Origin: Oligoflexia bacterium
GTDB lineage: Bacteria; Bdellovibrionota; UBA1018
NCBI GenBank assembly: GCA_031292385.1
Contig: JARLHE010000014.1
Coordinates: 34,205 to 98,204 of the forward strand
Length of the DNA: 64,000 bases
Direction: 5' to 3'
Below the pieces are notes generated by a model that was not told where the DNA came from, made no database searches, and was given only the letters and a program-made list of their open reading frames with translations. Of the stretch, positions 18,876-27,057 are shown one piece after another. A program made the position numbers and the translations under genes. How positions within the stretch are numbered: the first letter of the stretch is position 1; each line of letters opens with the position of its first letter.

Positions 18876-18929
18876 CCTATCTAGTGGAATATAGCCGGAA
18901 GGCCTATTTTGGAGTCAGAGGGAAACATT

Positions 18930-19475
18930 ATGACTACCAAACTAAACACCTGGGAACTGGATCCGGCGCACTCCAGCGCTAACTTCAGCGTCAAGCACAT
19001 GATGATTGCGAAAGTCCACGGCGGCTTTAAGTCGGTCAAAGGCAAGATGCAGTTCGATCGGAACGATTTGGCGCATAGCTCGATCGAAGCGACCATTGAT
19101 GCGTCGAGCATCGATACGCGCGAGCCCAAGCGTGACGAGCATCTGAAGAGCGCCGATTTTTTCGATGTGCAGAAATACCCAGCGTTGACTTTCAAGTCCA
19201 AGCGCATCGAGGAAGCGGATGAGGATCGGTTCAAAGTAGCGGGCGATCTGACGATTCGTGGCGTTACCCGGGAAGTAGTGCTCGATGTTGAATCATCGCT
19301 CGATGAAATCAAAGATCCTTACGGGAATGTTAAGATCGGCGCATCTGCTGCAACCCGAATCAAGAGAAAGGATTTCGGTTTGAATTGGAACGCCGCGCTT
19401 GAAGCGGGCGGTGTTTTAGTGGGTGATGATATTACGATCAACCTTGATCTCCAATTCATGAAGAAGGCGATATGA
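18930..19475 (+). CDS. YceI-family protein
   Basis: A 181-residue lipocalin-like protein of the YceI family, which binds polyisoprenoid-type lipids. Typical text: WELDPAHSSANFSVKHMMIAKVHGGFKSVKG, SIEATIDASSIDTREPKRDEHLKSADFFDV, FKVAGDLTIRGVTREVVLDVE. There is no signal peptide, so it is predicted cytosolic, unlike E. coli YceI. ATG 18930 has GAGGGA upstream and is preferred over the ORF start at 18909. The stop overlaps the pirin start (ATGA). Confidence 0.9.
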   Translation: MTTKLNTWELDPAHSSANFSVKHMMIAKVHGGFKSVKGKMQFDRNDLAHSSIEATIDASSIDTREPKRDEHLKSADFFDVQKYPALTFKSKRIEEADEDRFKVAGDLTIRGVTREVVLDVESSLDEIKDPYGNVKIGASAATRIKRKDFGLNWNAALEAGGVLVGDDITINLDLQFMKKAI

Positions 19476-20170
19476 TTAAAGTAAGAAAATCCGAAGATCG
19501 CGGCCACGTCAGCCATGGGTGGCTCGATACGTACCATACCTTTTCGTTCTCCAGTTATTACGACCCCCAGTTTACGGGCTTTCGCGAGCTGCTCGTCATC
19601 AACGACGATCGGATCGCGGCCGGTGAGGGCTTCGGAAAACACGGGCATCGTGACATGGAGATCATCACCTACGTTTTGGATGGATCGCTCGAGCACAAGG
19701 ACAGCATGGGAACGGGCTCGGTTCTGAAGTACGGCGATGTTCAGCGCATGAGTGCCGGCACCGGCGTGCTCCACAGCGAGTTCAACCATTCGAAGAAGGA
19801 TCCGTTGCACCTGCTCCAGATCTGGGTGACTCCAGGCGCTGAGGGGATTCGGCCGAGCTACGAAGAGAAGCGGTTTTCTCCGGAAGACAAAAAAAACCGG
19901 TTGAAGCTGATCGTTTCTCCTGACGGGAGGGACGGGTCGTTGACGATGCATCAAAACGTCTCGCTCTATGCTTCGGTGCTTGAAGAGGGAAAGGCGACTG
20001 ATCTTTCCTTGAAGTCAGGCCGTTATGCCTGGGTTCACGTGGCCCGGGGCGTGGTCGAGTTCAACGGCGTCGTTCTCGAAGAGGGCGACGGCGCGGCGGT
20101 GAGTGAAGAGCAGAAATTGAAATTCCAGGCGAAAACGCCAGCTGAATTTCTGGTCTTTGACTTGCCTTAA
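19472..20170 (+). CDS. pirin-family protein
   Basis: A 232-residue bicupin. Pirin signatures include RGHVSHGWLDTYHTFSFSSYYDP, FGKHGHRDMEIITYVLDGSLEHKDSMG and VQRMSAGTGVLHSEFNHS. The His57/59-type metal ligands appear in KHGHRDME. Family members such as YhaK and YhhW act as quercetinases or redox sensors. Translationally coupled to yceI (4-bp overlap); that pairing downstream of a divergent LysR gene is common. Converges with the flavoprotein gene, stops overlapping. Confidence 0.9.
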   Translation: MIKVRKSEDRGHVSHGWLDTYHTFSFSSYYDPQFTGFRELLVINDDRIAAGEGFGKHGHRDMEIITYVLDGSLEHKDSMGTGSVLKYGDVQRMSAGTGVLHSEFNHSKKDPLHLLQIWVTPGAEGIRPSYEEKRFSPEDKKNRLKLIVSPDGRDGSLTMHQNVSLYASVLEEGKATDLSLKSGRYAWVHVARGVVEFNGVVLEEGDGAAVSEEQKLKFQAKTPAEFLVFDLP

Positions 20171-21384
20171 GCGACCTGTCCGGCTGCCCAGCCGGAGGCC
20201 CAGGCCCACTGGAAGTTGTAGCCGCCAAGCCAGCCGGTGACGTCCACCACCTCACCGATGAAATAAAGGCCGGGAGCCTTTTTGCTCTCCATGGTTTTGG
20301 AGGAGAGCTCATCGGTGTCGACGCCGCCGCGGGTGACCTCGGCCTTACTGTATCCGACGGTACCGCTTGGCGACAATTTCCAGGCCTTCAGAAGGTGGCA
20401 AAACTCCTCCAGGGCTCTTTCAGAGACCTGGGGGAGGGGCAGTTCCGAACGAAAGTGCCGCTCGCAGATCCAATCCGAAAAGCGGGAGGGTAAGAGCTCG
20501 GCTAAGAGGTTCCTTACCAAAGCCCGGCTGCCTTCTTTTTTCTTTTTGAGGAACCAGGAAAAGCAGTCAAGCTCGGGCAATAGATCGATGGTGATGCCAT
20601 CGCCGGGATACCAATGCAGCGAGGATTGAAGCGCGGCGGGCCCGCTGAGGCCGGAGTGCGTGAATAAGATGTTTTCGCGAAAAACACGGTCATTGCAGGT
20701 GATTTTGCAGTCGATAGACAAACCTGCCAGGGAAGCGAGCGATCGTCCCTCCTCATCCGCGAAGACAAAGCCGTCCAAGGCGGCGGCGCGCGGGACGAGC
20801 TTCAGGCCGAACTGCTGGGCGAGCTCATAGCCCCATCCGGTTGCGCCGATTTTCGGAATGGAAAGCCCGCCGGTCGCGATGACCAGGGACTCGCAGATGA
20901 AGGAGCCCAGGCGGGTTTCGATTTGATAGCGCGCGCCTTCGCGATCGATGGCGGCCACGCTTTGAATCGGGCAATCCAGCAGGAATTGGGCGCCTGCCTG
21001 GTCGCATTCGGCTTTCAGCATATCGACGATTTCCTGCGCGGAGCGATCGCAGAAAAGCTGTCCGAGCTTTTTCTCATGGAAGGCGATCCCGTGATCCCGC
21101 ACCATATCGATGAAGGATTCGGCCGGGTATCGCGAGAGGGCCGATTTGCAGAAATGCGGGTTCTTTGAAACGTAATTGAGCGGCCCGGCGGTGAGATTGG
21201 TGAAGTTGCATCGCCCGCCGCCGGAGATGAGGATTTTACCTCCCAGCTTCTTCGCGTGATCGAGCAAAAGCACGCTCCGGCCTCGCTTTGCGGCGTGGAT
21301 CGCGCACATCATGCCAGCGCCGCCGGCACCGATGATGATCACGTCAAAGCGTTGAGTCTTTGGTGAATCCATGGATGTCGACAT
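20167..21384 (-). CDS. HI0933/YhiN-family FAD-dependent oxidoreductase (BaiN-like)
   Basis: A 405-residue flavoprotein: N-terminal dinucleotide motif VIIIGAGGAGMMCAIHAAKRG, family signature KILISGGGRCNFTN, the second GATGGLSIPKIGATG-like segment, and the C-terminal PGLYFIGEVVDVTGWLGGYNFQWAWASG. Members reduce electrophilic double bonds or have unknown substrates. The start (21384, or Met5 at 21372) overlaps the upstream S4-protein gene by 41 bp, showing tight coupling. Confidence 0.88.
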   Translation of the reverse strand: MSTSMDSPKTQRFDVIIIGAGGAGMMCAIHAAKRGRSVLLLDHAKKLGGKILISGGGRCNFTNLTAGPLNYVSKNPHFCKSALSRYPAESFIDMVRDHGIAFHEKKLGQLFCDRSAQEIVDMLKAECDQAGAQFLLDCPIQSVAAIDREGARYQIETRLGSFICESLVIATGGLSIPKIGATGWGYELAQQFGLKLVPRAAALDGFVFADEEGRSLASLAGLSIDCKITCNDRVFRENILFTHSGLSGPAALQSSLHWYPGDGITIDLLPELDCFSWFLKKKKEGSRALVRNLLAELLPSRFSDWICERHFRSELPLPQVSERALEEFCHLLKAWKLSPSGTVGYSKAEVTRGGVDTDELSSKTMESKKAPGLYFIGEVVDVTGWLGGYNFQWAWASGWAAGQVA

Positions 21385-21616
21385 AAGTCAGGCCCTTCGC
21401 CAGCGCCGAGGAGGGCGTGGCGGATTGGCCCTTGATTCGGATCTTTTTCTTTTTAAAAAGCTCTTTGAACTCCCCGCGCGATAGGTTGCGCAGCGTGAGG
21501 CATTCTTTCTGCGCCCGGAGCGCTTCCATCAGCACGCTGTCGAGCCTGGGTTTCGGTTCTTTCAGGTTCAAGACCACTCGAAACGAATTGGGTGGGACTT
21601 CGGGGATGTTTTCCAT
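21344..21616 (-). CDS. small S4-domain-like RNA-binding protein
   Basis: A 90-residue protein. From about residue 24 it fits an S4 RNA-binding fold: RLDSVLMEALR, then LSRGEFKELFKKKKIRIKGQ and YVDIHGF. S4 domains bind structured RNA in ribosomal protein S4, pseudouridine synthases and heat-shock protein 15. It lies 12 bp downstream of the secreted-protein gene and overlaps the flavoprotein gene by 41 bp. The specific role is unknown. Confidence 0.65.
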   Translation of the reverse strand: MENIPEVPPNSFRVVLNLKEPKPRLDSVLMEALRAQKECLTLRNLSRGEFKELFKKKKIRIKGQSATPSSALAKGLTYVDIHGFTKDSTL

Positions 21617-21628
21617 ATTCTTATTTTC

Positions 21629-22909
21629 TCAGTTGGCGTGAGCCAGTTGTTCTTGCACCTGAACCAGGGTTCGGTCAACCCATTCGTAAAATGCCTCGTA
21701 AAATTCGGGAAACTGCCAGAGGACGCCCGATTCCTTTTCTATGCGCGTAGCCCCTTGGAGCGTCATCTCCAAGGGTTGGCGGTTCGCTTTCACCTTCAGT
21801 AAGCGACTCTGGAGCTTCAAAAGGCTAGCCTTGAGCTGGGTATATTGAGGCGCTTTCGTGAGCGCCTCGAAGTCGGCGTAGCTGAGGCCGTAGAAGGGAG
21901 GGAGCGCGATAAACTCTTCCGTGATCGCGGTACTGAACGCCTGGTTCGGGGAATTTATCCCGAAATATTCGTTAACCACGCCTGGGCGCAGCGGAAGCTG
22001 CCCGGTTTGGAGCAGCATTTTTCGGGCGCTTTCATCCCGATAAAGAACCGTCAGGGTTTCGATGGGAAGGTCATGGGTTCTTCTGACCCAGCGAATGAAA
22101 CTGTTGAGCGGTATCGCGATTTCACCCAATGAAAACAAATCCGGGCCGTCTACCGGCAAGGGCTCCCAAAATCCGGCCGCGGCGAGGGCATTGTCGGAAT
22201 TGGTGGCGCAGTTATTGGTGTCCTTCCAAACATAGTTGCCGTGCGCATGGTAATAATCATTGCGCGCGTTCAGGTAGCTGACCATCTTCTCGAGCTCGAC
22301 GGGTTGCACCGGCACTTTCACGCAATGCAAGTTGCGGCCGTTCTGGGTCGCGAAGTCCGTTCCGTACGACTCTTCGTACATGTATTCTTCGCGGGTGATG
22401 TTGGGGTTTTTATTGGCCGTGAGCGCGGCTTCGGAGAAAGTTACTCCGTTGAGAATCCCCAGCGATTTAGCCAGTTCTTTTGTATTCATGTAAGTGCTGA
22501 CGTTGAGCGATCCCGAGGGGCCAGTGAGCCCGTGCAGGTAGAAATCCTTTGATGGAACCGCGACCCAGTTGGCGTTGCTGAAATCGGAGTTCACGCTGAT
22601 GCCGACTCCGTGTTCTCCCGGATCATTGGCCGCGCACGAGTGAATTCTCGGATAGGCGGGATTCTCGTCCCGGCAGGCGCCTTTCAAATAGATGAAGCCA
22701 TGACCAAATTTTCCGCCCGCGCTGCCAAGCTCATTGGCAACCGCGCTTTTGATTCTTTGCGATGCCCCGCAATATTCTATGTAGGTTGGGTAAAGACGAT
22801 CATAAAGGTCGTTTCTCGGGAAATCGCTCTCCGCCGCTTGCGCATGGGGCGCGCTCCAGCCTAGGCCGAAGAAAAGCAGCGGTATGTACCAGCGCGCGCG
22901 CAATTTCAT
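21629..22909 (-). CDS. secreted protein with permuted-papain (NlpC/P60- or DUF4105-like) features
   Basis: A 426-residue exported protein (signal peptide MKLRARWYIPLLFFGLGWSA, cleavage near AQA). A His in GKFGHGFIYLKG precedes a Cys in NNCATNSDNALAAAG. That His-then-Cys order and the NNC context resemble circularly permuted papain-fold proteins such as DUF4105/Lnb-type or LRAT-like enzymes. The assignment is by eye only. The start overlaps the stop of the upstream gene (ATGA), which has a similar His..Cys layout. Confidence 0.6.
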   Translation of the reverse strand: MKLRARWYIPLLFFGLGWSAPHAQAAESDFPRNDLYDRLYPTYIEYCGASQRIKSAVANELGSAGGKFGHGFIYLKGACRDENPAYPRIHSCAANDPGEHGVGISVNSDFSNANWVAVPSKDFYLHGLTGPSGSLNVSTYMNTKELAKSLGILNGVTFSEAALTANKNPNITREEYMYEESYGTDFATQNGRNLHCVKVPVQPVELEKMVSYLNARNDYYHAHGNYVWKDTNNCATNSDNALAAAGFWEPLPVDGPDLFSLGEIAIPLNSFIRWVRRTHDLPIETLTVLYRDESARKMLLQTGQLPLRPGVVNEYFGINSPNQAFSTAITEEFIALPPFYGLSYADFEALTKAPQYTQLKASLLKLQSRLLKVKANRQPLEMTLQGATRIEKESGVLWQFPEFYEAFYEWVDRTLVQVQEQLAHAN

Positions 22910-23874
22910 TGTTCAGTCTTCTCTCGTGCAAGTTCCGAGATCAAATCCCGATCCGCGTCGACATTCGGCAGCTCGGATTGGCCGCGCGGCTTGAGCAGGC
23001 CCAGGTTGGAGAGGCCAAGCGGGGCCTCGATCGGGTTGGTCTGATCCAGAATGATTTTTCCCAAAGCGGATTGTATTTCCTCGCCCAGGCCCAAGTGCAT
23101 GGTCTGGTCGAGGAGTCGGAAGGCCTCGGTCGTGCAGCTGCGCGTGAGCGTGTTGTAGTAATATTTCATCCCGAACTTTTCGCTCATGTTCACCGCGTGT
23201 TGCAGAAGCCGGCTTTTGTCGGCATCCGAGAGTTTGAGGCTGTATTGTTGGGTGAGGTGGTGATCGATCGTGATCATGTCCCTGAATCGATCGGCCATCG
23301 AAACGAAACGGTACGCGAGCCCAAAGTGCCTTTCGAGGCCTTTGAAAATGTCGAAATTCTCGCCGCCTTGATAAGACTCCACGGCTTCGACCGAGTAGAC
23401 GAAATCCCGGACGCTCTGCCGGGCTTGGCGGGGTTCCGCGCCTGAAGCGTCTTGTTCGACGAGCGAAACCTCGCGGCCGCGCTTCATTTTAAAGCGAATT
23501 TGGGCATGGGCCGCCGGCACCGCGGCGGGGAAATGGTCGACCTGAAAAATGACCTCATCGATGCCGTTCGGGTCGATCGAGGCGATCCAGAATTTTCCGT
23601 TATGGGCGAAATTAGCGATCGTGATCATTCCGTTTTGGCCGGCCGGGCCATTGGGTAGTTGCACAACCGATCTTTTTTGAGTCGTATCCAGGCACTTGCC
23701 GGCGTTGGGGCCGCCGGCGAGTGCCCATCCCAGATCGAAAGGGTCTGCGTGGTCCAAGACGCAGCTTGGCTTAAATACGGTGGCGGATTCGGCGGCAAAC
23801 GAAGTGCCAAAGGAAGTAACGGATAACATCAGGCTGACGCCGAGCGCGGAACCGATCAATTTAATGATTTTCAT
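22906..23874 (-). CDS. secreted DUF4105-like protein, permuted-papain features
   Basis: A 322-residue exported protein (MKIIKLIGSALGVSLMLSVTSFGTSFA signal). A His in AAHAQIRFKMKRGRE and a Cys in LTRSCTTEAFRLLD match the order of DUF4105-type permuted cysteine hydrolases. ATG 23874 is chosen because the longer frame from 23907 runs through the sigma-54 promoter. It heads a four-gene unit with the paralogous-looking secreted protein, the S4 protein and the flavoprotein. Confidence 0.6.
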   Translation of the reverse strand: MKIIKLIGSALGVSLMLSVTSFGTSFAAESATVFKPSCVLDHADPFDLGWALAGGPNAGKCLDTTQKRSVVQLPNGPAGQNGMITIANFAHNGKFWIASIDPNGIDEVIFQVDHFPAAVPAAHAQIRFKMKRGREVSLVEQDASGAEPRQARQSVRDFVYSVEAVESYQGGENFDIFKGLERHFGLAYRFVSMADRFRDMITIDHHLTQQYSLKLSDADKSRLLQHAVNMSEKFGMKYYYNTLTRSCTTEAFRLLDQTMHLGLGEEIQSALGKIILDQTNPIEAPLGLSNLGLLKPRGQSELPNVDADRDLISELAREKTEQ

Positions 23875-23902
23875 AATGCCGTCCGTTTCTTCTCTAGCGT
23901 GA

Positions 23903-23918
23903 AGCAAGGGCGGTGCCG
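23903..23918 (-). promoter_or_regulatory. sigma-54 promoter of the DUF4105-like operon
   Basis: CGGCAC-CGCCC-TTGCT (read on the minus strand) has the GG-N10-GC spacing of sigma-54 promoters. Transcription would start near 23892, giving an 18-nt leader before ATG 23874. Confidence 0.65.
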
Positions 23919-23968
23919 TGATAACGCCCAGGAAATACGGGTGGTTTTCGATCGTTCGCGAGGCGGTG

Positions 23969-23987
23969 CTGTCTAGAGTTTAGACAG
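23969..23987. repeat. inverted repeat CTGTCTA-N5-TAGACAG, candidate activator site
   Basis: Perfect 7-bp arms (23969-23975 and 23981-23987), about 50-70 bp upstream of the -24 element at 23918. This is a usual position for an enhancer-binding-protein site. It overlaps the stop codon of the hypothetical gene. Confidence 0.5.
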
Positions 23988-24402
23988 ACGTCGAGTTTTG
24001 GGCGTGTGTGAGGCGGCCTTGGGTTTTCGTCACTCTTTGAGTATTGGGGTTTAATCGAAACGAGTGACGGATCAATATCAGCCCGATGATACCCGAGAGG
24101 TCGGCGACTAAGATTCGGCATTCGCTCGTTTGCTCCGGGAGATCGGTCATCGGGTGAGTATGGATGGGCGTGGTTTTGCTGTTTTTCCTCAGCCAGTTGA
24201 TGACGGAATGGGTGTGTCCGGTTCGCGTCTTTTCGTTTTTGTAATCAAAGCCGCCGATTCCTTGGATGGGCGGCACGAACTGGACTCCTTTCGGAACGAA
24301 GAGCTTATCGAGATGGGAAAGGGCGTGGTTGAAAATCAGGTCCCCGATGGGGGTCGAATCGCCGAGATAGGCGATGCAAACCGTGTGGGCGAAGAGTTTC
24401 AT
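23980..24402 (-). CDS. hypothetical protein, 140 residues
   Basis: From ATG 24402 the product begins MKLFAHTVCIAYLGDSTPIG and includes GFDYKNEKTRTGHTHSVINWL, PIHTHPMTDLPEQTSE and SGIIGLILIRHS. No signal peptide and no recognised family. Codons are G/C-biased at third positions, which favours a real gene over the opposite-strand frame. There is no clear ribosome-binding site. It lies 104 bp downstream of the host-attachment-like gene, perhaps on the same transcript. The HTHP segment recalls JAMM metal motifs but the spacing does not fit. Confidence 0.45.
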   Translation of the reverse strand: MKLFAHTVCIAYLGDSTPIGDLIFNHALSHLDKLFVPKGVQFVPPIQGIGGFDYKNEKTRTGHTHSVINWLRKNSKTTPIHTHPMTDLPEQTSECRILVADLSGIIGLILIRHSFRLNPNTQRVTKTQGRLTHAQNSTSV

Positions 24403-24506
24403 TGCGAGCCCGGGTTTTGGGATGAGAATCACTCGGATTTCCCTCGAAACGGTCGCTCTCGTCGACGACTGGGCCCGATTTTTCTGGAATAACTCGCTAC
24501 CGTTTC

Positions 24507-24866
24507 TTAGTGCGCCCATTGTTCCGGCCTTAGTTGGGTTTTGAGTTGCGTGGATTCGGAGATGGCTTCGGGCGATGCGTCGCAAAGGTTTCGCTCGATC
24601 GTTCCAATGACCGAGCCTCGCACCGAATCGCTGAGTTGCTTGATGTATTCGGCGAGGATCTCGTTTTCGCCGCAAAGAATGAGCCCGCTTTCGGTGCCTT
24701 CGCCGCAGGCGACTTCGATTTCCTCGACGACGTAATGAACAAACTCGTTTAGCGCTTCGTTGGGGCGCGGAATGGTTCGACAAAGGCAGGCCTGCTCGCA
24801 TGGGCCCTTTTTTACGAAAAGTTTTGCGCGGCAATCGTCAGCACAGACTATCCAGGTTCTTTTCAT
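24507..24866 (-). CDS. host attachment-like protein (bacterial eRF1-like domain)
   Basis: 119 residues starting MKRTWIVCADDCRAKLF, the N-terminal strand typical of 'host attachment' proteins, a bacterial archaeo-eRF1-like (baeRF) group of unknown role, often in stress or hypoxia regulons. The core includes ESGLILCGENEILAEYIKQL, a typical central segment, and it is cysteine-rich (eight Cys). The upstream TTG start lies inside the likely sigma-54 promoter, so ATG 24866 is used. A second family member lies at 42240. Confidence 0.65.
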   Translation of the reverse strand: MKRTWIVCADDCRAKLFVKKGPCEQACLCRTIPRPNEALNEFVHYVVEEIEVACGEGTESGLILCGENEILAEYIKQLSDSVRGSVIGTIERNLCDASPEAISESTQLKTQLRPEQWAH

Positions 24867-24879
24867 GTGGAGGATGAAA

Positions 24880-24895
24880 AGCAAGAGGCGTGCTT
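24880..24895 (-). promoter_or_regulatory. possible sigma-54 promoter (degenerate -24)
   Basis: AAGCAC-GCCTC-TTGCT on the minus strand. The -12 half is perfect and CACG of the -24 half is kept, but the GG is AG. The predicted start is about 2 nt before ATG 24866, so little or no leader. Confidence 0.35.
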
Positions 24896-24969
24896 GATAC
24901 GGCGACTTATAAAAATCTCATGAAATCGGGTAGATGGGTGAATACGGGCGAGCCGAAAACGTTACCAAA

Positions 24970-24995
24970 TTTAATCCGGATTAAAGATTTTAATC
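24970..24995. repeat. three TTTAATC half-sites, including a 16-bp perfect palindrome
   Basis: TTTAATCCGGATTAAA (24970-24985) is a perfect palindrome. A third half-site TTTAATC (24989-24995) forms a second inverted repeat with the middle GATTAAA. It lies 75-100 bp upstream of the -24 element at 24895, suiting an activator or repressor site. The remaining bases between this and the neighbouring genes show nothing else. Confidence 0.45.
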
Positions 24996-25007
24996 TCGCT
25001 AAAATAC

Positions 25008-25048
25008 GATGGCCGCCTCAACCGAAAGCTTCGGTCGAGACGGCCATC
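25008..25048 (-). terminator. intrinsic terminator of the papain-family protease gene
   Basis: A long hairpin, GATGGCCG...CGGCCATC enclosing CTC/GAG and ACCGAA/TTCGGT (about 19 pairs with two G-U), followed on the minus strand by GTATTTT. It lies 29 bp after the stop codon. Confidence 0.75.
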
Positions 25049-25077
25049 ATGAAACTATGCTCGTTTTTCGAACAGTT

Positions 25078-26619
25078 TTAGTTCTGAACCGTTACCGTGT
25101 AAGAAGCGGAGTCGGCCGAATATACCTGGCTTCCGTACGTGATTTCGCCATGCATGGAAATCGTGTACTGACCGTTCGGTATCACGGTCGTTCTCCAGCC
25201 CATTTGCATCTGTGGAAGGACCTGTTCCGAGTTCTTGACTTCAATCACTTTACCGGTCGAGTCCGTCACGCTGAAACGCAGGCGTTGGAACGGAACCGGC
25301 GTGGATTGAGCCGTGATCGCGAATTCAGGGCGTCCCGAAAGCGGTGCCGTGAGATCAACCCCATTGGCTCCGGCGAAGGAAAGGCTCATCTGCGGAACGC
25401 TGTTGATGACGTAGAACTCGCGAACCTGGGACTTAACGGAGGCCGACGGGCTTTCCGCGTAAATCTGGTACGTGCCTTCTTTCAGCTGCAGCGTGTTCAA
25501 TGAGGCCGAGCAATTGGCGCCCTGTCCTACGCAGGCGAGGGTGCTCGCGTCGCGGCCGTCCGAACCCACGATGTGGAAGCGTACGTCCTGCGCATTGAGG
25601 TTCCGCGCATCCACGGAGAGTTGATACTGGCCGGAAACGTATTCGCTATCCGACGGGGACTCGACGGAGAGGTAGCCCGTCGGCGGAGCCACGTTGAAGC
25701 TCCACGTCTCGCCGCCGATGCCGGAATCGTCGTCATAGCTGACCCAGGCGAAGCCGTTATCGCCCCACTCCGTGCCCCAGCTGTTGCGAATCAGCCAGGC
25801 TTGCTTCGCATCGTCGTAACCCACCATGCTGATCGCGTGGCCGCCCAAAGCGTCGCCGGTGACGTGTTTATAAACTCCGCCCGCGTACGTCATGAAGTCG
25901 GCATAGACCGTCAGCGTGGTGACCAGCGGACCGTTCGCGAGGGCGGCCTTGACCGCGTCCGCGTTGCCGCTGCCGTAGCTGCCCGATGGAGTCGTATAGG
26001 CCGCAATTTTCATGCTGCGGGAGCTGGAGTCGGCGCATTCCTGATTACAGGCGACATCCTGGCCGGTCGAGCCCGAGGTGTAAGGCATGCAGGCCTCGTC
26101 GACCACGCCGGTGCTTTGCAGGAAATCGGCCGCTGAATCCGGCATCCAGCCGCTGTCGCAACCGCCGCCGCCGCAAGCGAAGAGCTGTTGAGGGGAGAAG
26201 CTGGGGTGCAGCCAGGGGACACCGTATGCGATGGAAGTCTGGGCTTCGAGCGTCGCGACGGTCGAGAAGGCGACGCAGCTGCCGCAATCGCCCTGATTCA
26301 TGACCGCCCCCAGCCAGTTGACGCCGTCCTTGTTGCGCCAGTCGATCGAGCCGGCGGTCAGAGCATGAACTCCGTGAAAATCGAGCGTTCTCTTCGGCGG
26401 CTTTTGCAGGCCGAACATGTGTTTGACGTCCTTCGGCGCCAAATGGTTCAGCCAGGAATCCTTCGCCTGCCAACGAGCGTGGTTTTTCACGATCGCGCGC
26501 TGAACTTGGGAAACATCGATTGTCTTTTGTGAATCAGCGAAAGCTGAATGACCAAAAACCCCCACCAACATTGTCGTCATGACGACAGGGCTTATCCGTA
26601 AGCCCATTTTGTTTTTCAT
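25078..26619 (-). CDS. secreted papain-family (C1) cysteine protease with C-terminal beta domains
   Basis: A 513-residue exported protease. The signal peptide ends near HSAFA. Residues about 30-85 form a propeptide-like segment. The catalytic domain has QGDCGSCVAFS (Cys115), GGHAISMVGYDD (His261) and IRNSWGTEWGDNGF (Asn279), with the oxyanion Gln at 109. After about residue 300 come two or three Ig-like beta domains (SVESPSDSEYVSGQYQLSV; REFYVINSVPQMSLS; YTISMHGEITYGSQ), suggesting surface or substrate binding. Suited to degrading extracellular or prey protein. Start ATG 26619 lies 6 nt after a plausible -10. Confidence 0.9.
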   Translation of the reverse strand: MKNKMGLRISPVVMTTMLVGVFGHSAFADSQKTIDVSQVQRAIVKNHARWQAKDSWLNHLAPKDVKHMFGLQKPPKRTLDFHGVHALTAGSIDWRNKDGVNWLGAVMNQGDCGSCVAFSTVATLEAQTSIAYGVPWLHPSFSPQQLFACGGGGCDSGWMPDSAADFLQSTGVVDEACMPYTSGSTGQDVACNQECADSSSRSMKIAAYTTPSGSYGSGNADAVKAALANGPLVTTLTVYADFMTYAGGVYKHVTGDALGGHAISMVGYDDAKQAWLIRNSWGTEWGDNGFAWVSYDDDSGIGGETWSFNVAPPTGYLSVESPSDSEYVSGQYQLSVDARNLNAQDVRFHIVGSDGRDASTLACVGQGANCSASLNTLQLKEGTYQIYAESPSASVKSQVREFYVINSVPQMSLSFAGANGVDLTAPLSGRPEFAITAQSTPVPFQRLRFSVTDSTGKVIEVKNSEQVLPQMQMGWRTTVIPNGQYTISMHGEITYGSQVYSADSASYTVTVQN

Positions 26620-26625
26620 AACAGA

Positions 26626-26654
26626 AGACTAACAGTTCAGCCGTCTGCTGTAAA
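26626..26654 (-). promoter_or_regulatory. sigma-70-type promoter of the cysteine protease (leaderless layout)
   Basis: The -35 TTTACA (26654-26649), a 17-bp spacer and -10 TAGTCT (26631-26626) are followed by 6 nt and ATG 26619. The -10 is weak (3 of 6), the -35 good (5 of 6). Confidence 0.45.
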
Positions 26655-26713
26655 TTTTTTGACTGGCTTCGGAGAAAATTTTTAGAGAACCTGAGTAGAT
26701 TATTTCAGTCCAG

Positions 26714-27022
26714 TCAAAGCGGGTGAGTGGCGCGCTGGAGAGCTTCCAAAAGGCCGGGCAAGCGACGATCGATTTCTGCGCGACGAAGCGAGAGATAGTG
26801 GCTGGTTCCTTCCCCGCGCCTCTGGATCAAGCCTACTTGCTGGAGCACTTTGAAGTGGTGGGACATCGTCGATTTCGAGAGCGGGCTCTTGCATTCTCCG
26901 CAGGAGATCTCATTTTGTTCAATGAGGGTTTGAACGATCTTAAGCCTCACGGGATCGCCTAGGGCGTAAAAAAGCGAAGAGAGGGGCATCCTTTTTAGGT
27001 CGGGGCGGTAGCTCGCTTTCAT
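26714..27022 (-). CDS. ArsR-family winged-helix regulator
   Basis: A 102-residue regulator: LFYALGDPVRLKIVQTLIEQN, then SPLSKSTMSHHFKVLQQVGLIQRRGEGTSHYLSLR (recognition helix and wing). Cysteines at ISCGECK could bind metal or a thiol ligand, but the classical arsenic motif CVC is missing. Its promoter carries an inverted repeat between the -35 and -10 boxes, so it probably represses itself. The target is unknown; Lon is divergent. Confidence 0.85.
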   Translation of the reverse strand: MKASYRPDLKRMPLSSLFYALGDPVRLKIVQTLIEQNEISCGECKSPLSKSTMSHHFKVLQQVGLIQRRGEGTSHYLSLRRAEIDRRLPGLLEALQRATHPL

Positions 27023-27028
27023 TGCGTA

Positions 27029-27057
27029 ATTATATTCTATAGTTATCGAACTATCAA
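27029..27057 (-). promoter_or_regulatory. ArsR-gene promoter with internal operator (leaderless layout)
   Basis: The -35 TTGATA (27057-27052), a 17-bp spacer and a perfect -10 TATAAT (27034-27029) are followed by 6 nt and ATG 27022. The spacer contains an ATAGTT-N4-AACTAT inverted repeat (27039-27054), a likely autoregulatory operator. Confidence 0.7.

Noticed and set aside
24403..24834. Upstream extension of the hypothetical gene to 24834
   Set aside because: Arg-rich text overlapping the host-attachment-like gene in another frame; only the part from ATG 24402 looks coding.
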